Part shown: piece by piece, positions 47,201-59,200 of the stretch | Layout: the number at the start of each line of letters is the position of its first letter | Position numbering within the stretch: position 1 is the first letter of the stretch | From: Ctenosaura bakeri | Taxonomy: Eukaryota; Chordata; Lepidosauria; Squamata; Iguanidae | NCBI GenBank assembly: GCA_948474755.1 | Contig: CAOLHI010000566.1 | Coordinates: forward strand, 124,001-188,000 | DNA: 64,000 nucleotides | Direction of reading: 5' to 3' | Position numbers and translations under genes: made by a program | Notes under the pieces: generated by a model | Seen by the model: the letters and a program-made list of their open reading frames with translations, nothing else | Database searches by the model: none | Told to the model about the DNA's origin: nothing

Positions 47201-50200
47201 GATTGCAACTCCCATTAGCCACATCAAGCGTATCCAGCAGTTGGAGCTGATGGAATCTGTAGTCCAAAACATTTTGAGGGCATCTAGTTGGTGCTACAGA
47301 ACACAAGAAGAAAGACCCCTACTAGGAAAGTTTATAATTGAGAACTGGAAATGATATGGCTCTTTGATTCTTTTTAGACACCAGTTCCCATCAGACCTAG
47401 CCTGCTTGGCCAGTGGGGAGGGAGCTGGAAGTCAGAACCATCTGGAAAGCCACAGCTCCCCTCTATCTGTTATAAGCTAAAATTTGGCACAGGGAAGGCA
47501 AAAGAGGATGTGAGAGGGATGGAAACAATGGGATGCTGAGCTGAATGTGCAGTCATTGTATTGCTCCTCCCTTGGTGTCCATCCTGCCATTCAGCAGCAG
47601 TGCCTAGAAAAAGACTTAAGATGATGAATGGAGCAATGGTACTCACCTTTTGTCCCTCCTGATGTTTGGGATTTCCAGCTCCCGGAATCACCTGATCATT
47701 GACTGGGGCTGACTTGGACTTTAGGGAGGGGAAGGACGATGAAAGGTTGCAAATGACTGGAATGGAGCTCACAGGAGCAAACATGCAGCAGAAGGCAGTG
47801 CTTCATGTCCCCAATTGTTCAGGCTTTTAAAAGTCAGATACAGTCCTTTTGAATGGAGGCATTTGAAAGGGCGAAACAGAGATTTAAAACCTGAACTGAT
47901 GGGAAGCCAAGTACTTGCAAGGAGGCTAGGTCTTATCTGTGCTTGTTTCTTTCTTAACTCCCAGTTTTGTCTTGCAGACAAGGGTGAGTCTGAAGTCCCC
48001 GTGTGTGCCAATCTTCTCGTCTCTGTCACCGAGCCAGGATGTGATGGCTATCCTTCACTGGACTCCAAAGAGACTTGTAAGGAACATTCTCCCTTACCAA
48101 TGCTGTGTTGGGATAGCTATGTTCATTTGGAGCAGTGGTGCTCAAGAGTTGCTTCTGTGCAAGAAAACCAGCAGACATCGCTTTTGAGCCAAGCTGGGTG
48201 CACTCATACTGCTGGAGGTGAATTTGTGAATGAATGGGGTTGCCATAAGTCAGCAGGCTGCTTGAAGGCACGTACATACAAGGCAAGAGAGTAAAAGGAA
48301 AAATAATAAGTGGTGGTGGTTGTGGTGGTTCGTACAAATATATACAGCTGGGACTGAGAGATGGTGACAGTGTACTGGATCTTAAATTCTTCAGAGCAGA
48401 GAGTAGAATGATTCTTTCAAAAGATCCACTATACATGTGGATTCCACATCCTATCATCATTGACAGCCCCAGTCATGCTGCATAAGGATGATGGGAGATG
48501 TAGTCTGACATTTCTAGAGACAACTGGGTTAGGGAAGGCTGATCTACAGTGGGGATGAGTGAACAAACTGCTGTCTCTTAGACATAGCAGGACTGCAACT
48601 CCCAGTAGCTCTAGCCAGCATAGTTAACAAGAAGACATGGTGAGTCCAACAACATCTTTAGCACTGTGTGTTGCTTATTCTGACCTAGAGGGGAAGAAGG
48701 CTAATCAGCAGGCATAGCCATCTTTTACAATATTATACAGTAATTCTCAACTGTTCCTCTCTGCCAGTGTTCTGCATGTCAGTTCCCAGTGTCCCTGGCC
48801 ATGTTGGCTAGGACTTCTGGGAGTTGAAATCCAAAATGCCTGGAGTTTCAGAAGCAGAGAACCACTGCTAAAGGTGAAATGTGAGCTGACTCCAAGGGAT
48901 TTTGGGGTGGAGGGATGCTAGAACAAGGTCTACCAACCTGGCCTAGGTAAAAAGTAGTGATTGGGAAGCAGAGCAAGGTACAAAATGAAGGCTTACTGGA
49001 CTGGATAAGCTGCATGCAGTAGGTCCTCTTTCATATAATACAATATCATCTCTGATGGAGATTGTAATTCTAGGGTGTATGCAGTGGGGATATTTTGTAC
49101 TATTGCTGTTCTTAAACCATCTGGGAATCCAAAACTCTTCCTGGCCTGATGCCAGTCATATGATGCTTTTACAGATAAGCTGACAGTTTCAGCTGAACAG
49201 ATGCTACTGACAGCGGATACCGTCTGGGGAGCTCTCCGAGGTAAGATGGATGGATTTTCTCACTGTCTCTCCTTCTGAATACTTGTGCACGTACATACGT
49301 CTGACTTGCTACATCCAAGGGGATAGGGGATAGTTTCTGTTCCCAGTCTCCTGGCAGGGCCACACTAGCATAACTGGAAGTGATGACATGTAACTTCTGG
49401 TTTCAGTTTGCTAGAGTTTTTTTGTTTTGTTTTTTTGGGGGGAAAGAGAGAGAGGAGCTTTGGGGGATAGGTGGGGGGCTAGAGGAGTTGTGGGGCAAAG
49501 CCATTGCATTGGGGGGCGGGCTTCCAGGACTGCTCTTTTTATTTATTTATTATTTTAACAAATATTAAAGGAAAGCAGAGACAAGTTTTTACAATTATTT
49601 GCAAAGTTATTGTTTACAATCTTTGTCTATCTCTGTCCCTTTAGTAAAAACTTCCTCTTACCTATTCCCTTGGACATTATTTATACAAGCTTATTGAAAC
49701 TCCGTTATTTGCCTTTTGTCCTTCAATTTGCTTAATTCAATACGCAGTTTGTCTATCTATGCCTACCTCTTCTTATAATTAACATCGCAATGTTTATACA
49801 TTTATATACAATTATCTAAGATTTATCTAAAATTTTATATACGTTTATTCAAAAAGCATACATAAACAAGTCATATTCCTTCATCTCCATTAAGCTTATC
49901 AGCCATGGCTCTGTCTCAGGAGTATCTTTACTCTTCCACAGTTTTGCAAACTTAATCCTTCAACTGAGACCACGTGAAATAAAATTTGCCAGTATTTCTT
50001 TAGTGACGGTTTTACGAACATGTGTGTCATGTCTAAAAGAAAAAATTCTGGGTTTAAAGGAAACCCAAGGACTGCCCTATTTTATAGTCTGTCAGGCTCA
50101 CTTTGCCCACTCTTCTGCTACATGACATTGGATTCTCTCTTCTTCCGCAGGCTTAGAGACCTTCAGCCAGCTTCCGTGGAGAGATGACTATGGGACAGTG

Positions 50201-53200
50201 AGTACCTGTGTTATATATTGTTGGTATATTGATAAAGTCCAAGATGTAGGCATGTATCGTGGCAATCCTCATAGCCATGCCTATCCACTCCCAAGGAGAG
50301 TTCAAAAATCTAGCAACATTGAGCCATATCAACAAACCAGTTCTAGTAGTATACATCTCCATTGAGAGCAGGTCTTCTGTAAAGCTAATGGTTCCTAATT
50401 GCTCATTCCAGACTAAACCACCACAAATTACAGTTCTCCCTCTACATTCGCAGGTTTGACATTTGCAGATTTGATTATTTGCAGGCCCACATGCCTCTCC
50501 CCCATTCTCCTCCTCCTATACCTGTGCATTTTGCCCCAGCACAAAGAACTCACACTGAGGCAAAACAGAAGGGAAAGGGATGGGGTGGGGAAAATCTTCA
50601 TGAACCTTCCTTTCCCCCTCCGGAGCTCCTCCTTCCGCTTTCCATGCAAAATGGAAAGGAAAAGGGGTGGTGGAAAGCTCACGCAATCCTTTCTGTCCCC
50701 ACTCCAGAGCTCCCCTTACCATTCCTATGCATTCTGCCCATCATGGAGAACTCGTGCCAAGGCAGAATGCAAAGAAATGGTGGTGGGGGAGGATCATTCA
50801 AGTTCTCTGCACTAGGACAAAATGCATAGGAATGGCAGAGGGAGCTCTGGAGGGGGAAATGAAGGCTCATGTGAGCCTTCCCTCACTCTACATTTCTTTC
50901 CCTTTTGCTTGGGAAAGGAAAGGGAGAACCCCAGAAGGGAATATGAGGGGGTGCAAGGGGCAGTTAGTCATGGTTTTTCCACTTTCACAAGGCTTCTGCA
51001 CCCCAAATCCTTGTGAAAGTAGAGGGACAATTGTACTGTGCATTACAGTCAGAGATATGGGATGCTGTATTTTTCTGTGGGAAATTTCCCACACTGTCTA
51101 TGTATGTGTATCCATAGTTGTCTGGGCTGTTGTACTGCAATCAATCATGTTAGATGGGCTAAATACAATATATGAGCTTCTAATTATTTTTCTAAGGCGA
51201 CAAGCTTTGAGAAATCCTAGTGGTCAGATGAACAGACTGACAAATGAACACACTGCTAAGCTTGTTTCTATTCTACAGACATTCTTGCTTCTCAGTCAGT
51301 TGCAAGTGCAAGTAATCAAGGCAAAATGAGATAAGTTGGCTGTGCCCAGGCGCACATCCATCCTTTAGTGAAACAGAACATTCAGTTATTGGACTGAGTC
51401 AGGTTTTTCTCAACTTGAAGCGGCACTGATAAGTATTGGCAGGCAGTGAGTAAGTGAAACTGAAGATATTGCTTCGGCAGAAGAAAGTTAAATTGTTGGT
51501 ATATCAGCTACAGCTCTCTTAGGTATTTGACCGTTGACCTTAAACTAATAGTGTTCTTTCAGGTACAGTAATTTTTTATTAAATATAAGAGAAGGCTGTT
51601 CTCTTTCCAGTATTACAAACATTTGAAGAATATCATTTCCACATAAAGCTTGGCATGTGTTTGAATATAATATTCAAACCAAGTATGCTAAACCAGATAA
51701 CATTATTTGGAGCACTGGAATTTTTTTCTAGAAAAGCCACATTAGGAAGGGTGATTCACAGCAATATGTGGTTTCTGGGGAAAAGGATTGCAACTAAGCT
51801 CAGATGCAACAGGGAAGTCTCAGTGTGAGGGTAGATAACTCCATCATTCCTGCCAATTTAATAGTCCTGGTGCATTAATCTTGTGAGTAGTTCCACTGCA
51901 CTAGTGTTGATGAGTGCATGGGTATGTTCGTGCAACAGAAATACATTCTGAGTTCAGGTGGCCTGCCAGTGACCCTACTTTTCAACAGCTCTTCAAGGCG
52001 TCTGTTCAGATCTAAGGCTACTTGACCAGTAGAGTATCTTATGAAATTCCAGGGAGGTTGGAATTCCCAGGAAGACATGGCTTTACCAGTGTTATTATTA
52101 TGCTGTCTAGGGCAGGCATGGCCAAAATGCAGCCCTGGAGCCATGTGCCGCCCCTAAGGACTTTTTGTGTCCCCTCAGCACCTCCAGAATCCCCAGACCA
52201 GCCCTTTCCTGGACAGAAATGTGGACCTCCCTGGACATAGTGCCATTGCCACCCCAGTCTTGGACAATGGTTCTCAGCCTTTGTTTTGGATTTCAACTCC
52301 CAGGAGTTAGATTGAGTGTGGCCTATGGTAAAGCACTGTGGAAGCTAAAGGCTAAACTGTCTGGACAGACACATTCTGAGAACTGCAGATTTTGGAAAAG
52401 GAATGCTTGCGCTTGGCCACAATACCTTTTTTGAAATCAGGAAGCGAGCTAAGGTTCAATGATTACAGGCTCATGTAATCTTCAGCTATAAATCTGGTTT
52501 AATCTCCCACTGAACCATCTTTCTGATTGTACTCCTTACTTCTTCCCCACATAGTTCTATGTAAACAAGACAGATGTTGTGGACTTTCCCCGCTTTCCTC
52601 ACCGAGGTCTTCTGCTTGACACGTCTCGCCATTACTTGCCTTTGAAAGCCATTTTGGAGACACTGGTATGTCAGTCATTTTTAGGGTGGTAGTTCCTACA
52701 CCAGCATGGTATTACAGTTTGAGCATTGGACTATGACCAGCAAGATCAGGGTTCGATTCCCCACCCAGCCGTGGAAACCCACTGGGTGACTTTGGGTGTG
52801 CCACACACTCTCAGCCCCAGAAAACCCCATGATCAGTTCATGTTAGGGTTGCCCTAAGTCGGAAATGACTTGAAGGCTCACAGTAACAGCAAGATCAGTC
52901 CCACCTCAGACTTTTTAGTGTCCTTGATTTGGTAGCTGTTCTACAGAAACCTCAGCCTTGCTGTAGAAAATCACTTAAACCCGGGGTGTCTATTCAAATG
53001 TTTTAGACAATTACTCCCAGAATTTGTTACCATTGGCTATGCTAGCTGACGATTCTAGGAGCTGAAGTTTAGAAAAGGGGTGTAATTTTTCACTAAGTTT
53101 CTTCTTGAAGGAAGCAACATATGATTTTTAGCGATTTTCTTCCCACTGCAAGAATGTCTTTGAACACTTTGGAGTTTTTGCTTGGGAAACAACATTTTGT

Positions 53201-56200
53201 GCAAAGGGATCAGCATTGTCTGTGCAGAAAATAATATTTCTACATAAAACCTGTTTCCTACACAGAAAATGCTGGGTTTTTTTGTGCGAATCAGCCATGT
53301 TTTCTGTGCAGATCAGCTGTGAGTGAATTTTGCACAAGAATAAGTCCTGAAATGCAAAGATTCTTGTTAATCCAGGACCTTTTTAATCACAGTTTCTCAA
53401 CACTTAAATGTGTGTGTTCTTTTTTCAAGTAGTTTTTCAAATTCTTTCCATATCTAGTCCAGAATATCTAGAGATAAGAAGGTCCCTGGCATGTTAAGCA
53501 TGATTTATGTCAGGTACGGCCAACAAGAGGGCTAGCCTGGTTTGAATGTTGGACTATGACTCTGGAGACCAAGGTCTGAATCCCCGCTCAGTCGTGGAAA
53601 CCCACCAGGTGATCCTGTACAAGTCACATTCTCTCAGCCTCAGAGGAAGGCAGAGGCAAACCCTCCCCGGACAAATCTTTCCAAGAAAACCCATGATAGA
53701 TTCGCCTTAGAGTCACCATAAGTTGGAAACAACTTAAAGGCACACGACAACAATGGCCAACCTCCAGTAGTCAAGGAGACACTTTTTTCACTCCAGGGTC
53801 TTTCTTAGGTCTCACCAGGCCCAGAAATATCCCCCCAAAAGGAAAAAAAAAACCATTTGGGGCTAAGGGACGGCACTCAGTCTCTTTTTATATAGAATAT
53901 CATTCCTCTGCGTATTCACAAGTGAAAAGAAAATCCATGGAGTGGGAATGATGTGCTATGATGATGTGCTATTTTGTTGATTTTTTATGAATTTTTATGA
54001 TTTATGATGTTTATGTTGATTCTTTCATGAATTGTAGATGGTTTTACTCTATAGATGAATGGTTTCAAATATATTTTTGGATGGTGTTGATATTTACTGA
54101 TATTTTTATACTGGCTGTATATGTCCCTTTAGACTCTATTATTGGTGGGGAAAGGCAGGATAAAAATGAAATAATGGTAATCATAATCTTGTAGGGGCTC
54201 TGAGGGGGTTATGAGCTACAAATTTAAAAAAATGGCTCTTTGGACCACAAGTGGCCCTCAGGTTGCACTTCAGGTGATTGGGAATAAACCACAAGATGCC
54301 TAGGGCTCCTATGCTCCTTTTACCCAACAGAAAAAGGAGGATGAAAGCTTCCGTGCTGCTTGAGAAATCATGGTTTCAGATCCTGGGTTATTTTACCTAG
54401 TTCTGGATAGAACAAGCCACAATCCCCAAAGTTAATATATACCACATAGAGCCATGGGTACGTTCATTGCTTCAAAATGCAGAAGCAGAAACCTTTTTGT
54501 CTCTTCCTTGCATGAAGAAGAAGCAGGTTAGGAGGTGGATGTGTGTGAAGCCAAGCCCTTCTCTGGCTCATTCCTCATCAAGGGTGGAAATTATGTCCCC
54601 TTCTTAAGACCTTTGGTGTAGCTCTCCAGTTAAGATAGCACCTGATTAAGATACCCGCATTGGGTGGAGGTTTCATGGAGTAGTTACCCAATAAAGTAAC
54701 ATTTCCAAGCTCTTTCCTCAACAGTTTTTTTTAAATACTACCCTGCTATAGCTGGCTAGCATGCATTTTTACGAAAACCTTGCTCTTAGAATGAGTGCGA
54801 TGCACCCCTGTTGTGTACCACAATCTCTTCAAATTAATCCCAATTTAACCTAAATAAAGGGAAGGGAGTAGGAGATTAAAATGGGAAGGAACTGTGTGTG
54901 TGCTAGTTGGAATGGCATTAGGGTAGCGAGAAAATGAATCTGTTTGGAAATGAGGCATTATCACCGTTCCAAAGAAATACCTTTTCTGATCCTTGTGCCT
55001 GGTGGCCCCTCTCTAGACAGCATGTCGTGTTGTTGCCATGACATATTGTTGCTGATGACATAACATTCAAAGCCAGAACGAAAAGGAAGGAGGATGTGCC
55101 TCCGTGTCAGTTGTCAGGTCTCGATACCTTCAGACGTTTCATGGTTTATTTAGAACCATGCACTGAAGCATCAAGAATTATATTGATTGAGCTCTTCATG
55201 TACTTACATGCTGCTTGGGAAGTTAGGGTGGATAAACAGACCACACTTTACCATGCAGAGCTGATATGAGCCCCCAAACACAAGGCAGGAAGGTAGAAAA
55301 GAGAAAAAAAGATAGACACACACACACACACATGTACTTTGGCCGAAGGATCCTAGAAAGGATGATTTATTCTTTCAGGCTTCCCTCCTTATACCATTTT
55401 TATGTTTATATTAAAGAATGCTTACAGGAAAGAAAAGATTCATGCATCAGCATTTAGGAGAGTCACAGCTTGTACGTGTGTAATAGTTTATCTGACTCTA
55501 AACTTCCCTCAGTCTCTGTGTTCCAGCCAACATTTTGGGTCATTCTCAAGACTCTTTCACTTGTACATACTGATTATAAACAGGAGCGAAACAGAGCAAA
55601 CAATTGTAAAGCAAGGTGGTTTGATGAGCTACAAATGTCCGAAATATCATTTTAACAATTATGATTCTCCACTAAATTTCCAATTCTAACAGGGACATCA
55701 GTACACCTGAAGCCAATCTCTGCTGAACCATTTTGTTCTCCCTTTGTTAAAAACATCCATCCCCTCTCCTCTTTATTTCATGCATGTGTTTCCTCTCTCA
55801 CTCAAATCTCACCCATGGAATCTGTAACAGAAAGTTGCAGTATATTAGCATAGTTTAGAGCAGTGGTTCTCAACCTTCCTAATGCCGTGACCCTTTAATA
55901 CAGTTTCTCATGTTGTGGTGACCCCCAACCATTATCATAGTGTCAGAAGCTCAACCTGAGAAGGGCTTGAAGCGAGGTCTTAGGCGACCCCTGTGAAAGG
56001 GTCGTGCAACCCCCAAAGGGGTCCTGACCCCCAGGTTGAGAACCACTGGTTTAGAGCATGGTTTTGAGAAAACCATAGGGAAAGCATCAGTACACACGGG
56101 GCAGGTTGAATGCAGCCATTTGTTTTGAACCCCTAGGTGAACTCTGCAGGACTTCCCCTTGATGACACCTCTCAGCAGTTATTGCTAATCAATAAATAAA

Positions 56201-59200
56201 TGCCTAAATGAATTTCGCCTGAGTATGGCAAGAGTGACTTTCAGCTGTTCTCCGAATCCCCAGGATGCCATGGCCTACAACAAATTCAATGTGTTTCACT
56301 GGCACATAGTGGACGATCCATCTTTTCCCTATGAGAGCGTGGTGTTCCCAAGTCTCAGCTGGAAGGTAAATTGTACATGTCTCTTCCTGTCCTATCCAAA
56401 ACATCTGTCTTGTTGTTAGCAGTGAATGTTGTCCAAAGAACTCTAACATGAGGAGTTGGCAAGGTTGCTCCCTTTCTTTGGCTAGTAAACTCTTGGGAAA
56501 ACAGTTTCCATGATGAAGATTCCTGAAGTGTGTTAGACACATTGTATGGGAAGAGCAGAAGCAAAGCAAGTCTGATGTTCTCTGCCGGTCTCTAGAAAGG
56601 TTACTGAATGGTATAACAGCATGGGCTTCTCCTACCTAGTCTTGTATTTCTGGTGTAATTTAAAGGCCATCCATATACTCCACAAGTCAAGGTATTGCCT
56701 CTTTTTATCCAAATCTCTGCAAGTGAACAAGATCTCTGACAAATGTGAGCATTTGCTATATAGGTCCCAGGTGGGAATGATTTTTGCTTCTTTGTCCTTC
56801 CAGTGAATCACAGGAATGAGTCTTGGCCAGACCAGAATGATGTTCCTTCTGGTTTTGGCTCAAAGTTAGACTTTTGAGGGGGGGATAAAAGCATTGGGGG
56901 GTGTAATGGAGAAGCAGGGGTTGAACCTATCCAAACCGTTGTTTTCATGTTGGATTTTGGCCAATTATTTGATTTTTTCCCCCAAAAAATTGGCAGTCGG
57001 AGAATTTCCAGGGTGTCAAGAGGAGACTTGGGGGCCACATGCCACCCATGGGCCACACTTTTTCCTTTCCTGATCTAGGTAGAAATTTAAAGCTAAATCC
57101 AATTACTAGTCCCATATTTTTTTAAAAAAAATGCATCGGGCTTTTTATTAAGAAATCATTCACCTGTTGAGAACCTTGAGACCTGCCTCCTGTTTTCTGC
57201 TAATTGTATTGGGTGCTCCCAGTTCTTATTTTCTTGGCTAGTCGCGTACAAAGCAGGTCCGTGCAATCAGTGCAGTTTCCATAAGGGTTTACCTACCTTT
57301 CAGTGGCTGATTCAGTGAATCTGCTCTAGTAGGATCCAGCAGTTGGGTTTAAGCTTGTGACCTGTGTGTCTCTCTCTCAAGTGCTGCAGTCCAGACACAT
57401 GGTTAGCCTTTTAGTAGGTACCAGTGACACTGTGCTTTTTCAGGGCGCCTACAACCCTGCCACTCATGTGTACACACCTAGCGATATCAAGACCGTGATT
57501 GAGCATGCCCGGCTACGTGGGATCAGGGTGATCTCAGAATTTGACACTCCTGGCCACACCCGGTCTTGGGGTCCAGGTAAGAACTGGCTTGTGGTGAACA
57601 GATGAATTCTCAGCTTTGCAATAATCTCTCTTTCCCCACCTTTTTCTTTTTCTTTTTGTTTCATGCATTTTTGCAAAATCTGCAGCCCTAACCTCAGTGC
57701 TGCCTTTGGGCGCCTGCGTTGTTGTTTCATTCTCAGGTGTTCCTGGCTTGTTGACTCCCTGCTATGCAGGGCAGAAGCCTTCTGGATCCTACGGGCCCGT
57801 CAACCCAATCCTCAATACAACATATGAGTTCATGGCCAAGTTTTTTGCCGAAGTTAGCACAGTGTTCCCAGACTTCTACATACACCTGGGAGGAGATGAG
57901 GTCGACTTCACATGCTGGTTGGTTTTACCGCTTCTGGAAGGCTAGGGAGAAGGATGGAAATATGGGGGATGTATGAGGCTGGAAGGGAATGGGATAGCAG
58001 GAACTGGTTGGGCTTCAGTAGCTGACAGCTTCTCACATGCCAAGATGAGATAGCAGCTTTGTTAATAGTGCATTGGAGAAGGAAGTGGGGAAAGTTCATT
58101 TTTTGGATGCATTTTCCAGAATATTCCAAAAGTAACTTTTCCATGCTCTTCTGGGAAATGAAATGTAGGAAATCTTTTTTCCAAAAATCCCCCTCCATCA
58201 TTAGAATTGATGAAAACCCAGTTCAGTACAGGCATTCCTCAGTTAACAAAGCCTCTGACCGAGAAGCTGCTTTTTACAAAGTCTTTATATGCCTGCTCAG
58301 CCCCCTCTTCCCCTCATCCTCTGTCTATCTGGATGGTTTTTAGCAGCATCAGCACTGGGAGAATGGTGAAAGAGGCTTGGAGAAACACAGAAATTAAGTG
58401 CTGGGTTGCAGTAGCATGTCATCAATATACAATGCAATGAAGCTTAAGGTGGGAAAAAGTGGGATTTTACTCTAGTGAGTCCTGCTGTATCTATATGTGC
58501 CGACGTACACCAGGGAAGATAAACAGCAGCTCATTTGAAGCTCCCTTACTGAGCATACATGAAATGCAAAAGGTGGAGAACAGATAAGCCTGTCTTACCA
58601 GCTCCATTCAACGTGTTAAAAGAAAAAAAAATGGATTTGTAAGTTTGACTACCAAAATGGAAGTCGTAGGAAAAGTGAAGGCTGGTGGGGAAAAAATCGT
58701 CCCTGGATGCATTTTGGAAAAAGCTTTCAAGTGGTCTGTAGAAGGTTGAAAACACTTTTGTTTACCTATGCAAAGCTGACTTGACCTGGTTGTTTCATTT
58801 CATATGTGGATATTTGTTAGTTTTGGATAACAAGTTTACTGAAACATATTGAACTGTTCTTCTTTTTTATGATGGAGGAACCTATCCCTATTCGCTCCAT
58901 GTTATTCCTGCCTCTGGTGCCTAAGTTTCTGTTAAGCCATGCCCATGAGCACATGGGTTTCATTAACTGAGGCATATCTGTATTTCTGTTACTTAATGGC
59001 TACTAGGCATGCTTTACTTAATGTCTTTCAGTATTCTCCTTGTGATCTTGAGGGCCAGAATCATGCTCTTTTGTAAAAAGCTAACATGAACAGTTCTGCA
59101 TGTAATTCGTCATGTCTACATGTGTGCCATTCATGTATAAGAGAGGAGGTTTTGGCCTTAGAAGGAGGCATTTGTTGCTCAAGGTCCTAGGTGTGAGCTG

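Larger units (their letters stand above)
38207..47977 (+). other. HEXA: HEXA intron 1, about 9.8 kb
   Basis: Apart from the listed mobile elements and SINEs, 39600-40690, 40930-43080, 44080-45500 and 47150-47970 hold only short degenerate repeats of the 'TTGTAGTCC' type. No coding exon was recognised. Confidence 0.6.

Noticed and set aside
47815..48294. 159-codon frame as a separate protein
   Set aside because: Only its middle (47978-48076) is real, as HEXA exon 2; the flanks are intron read-through.
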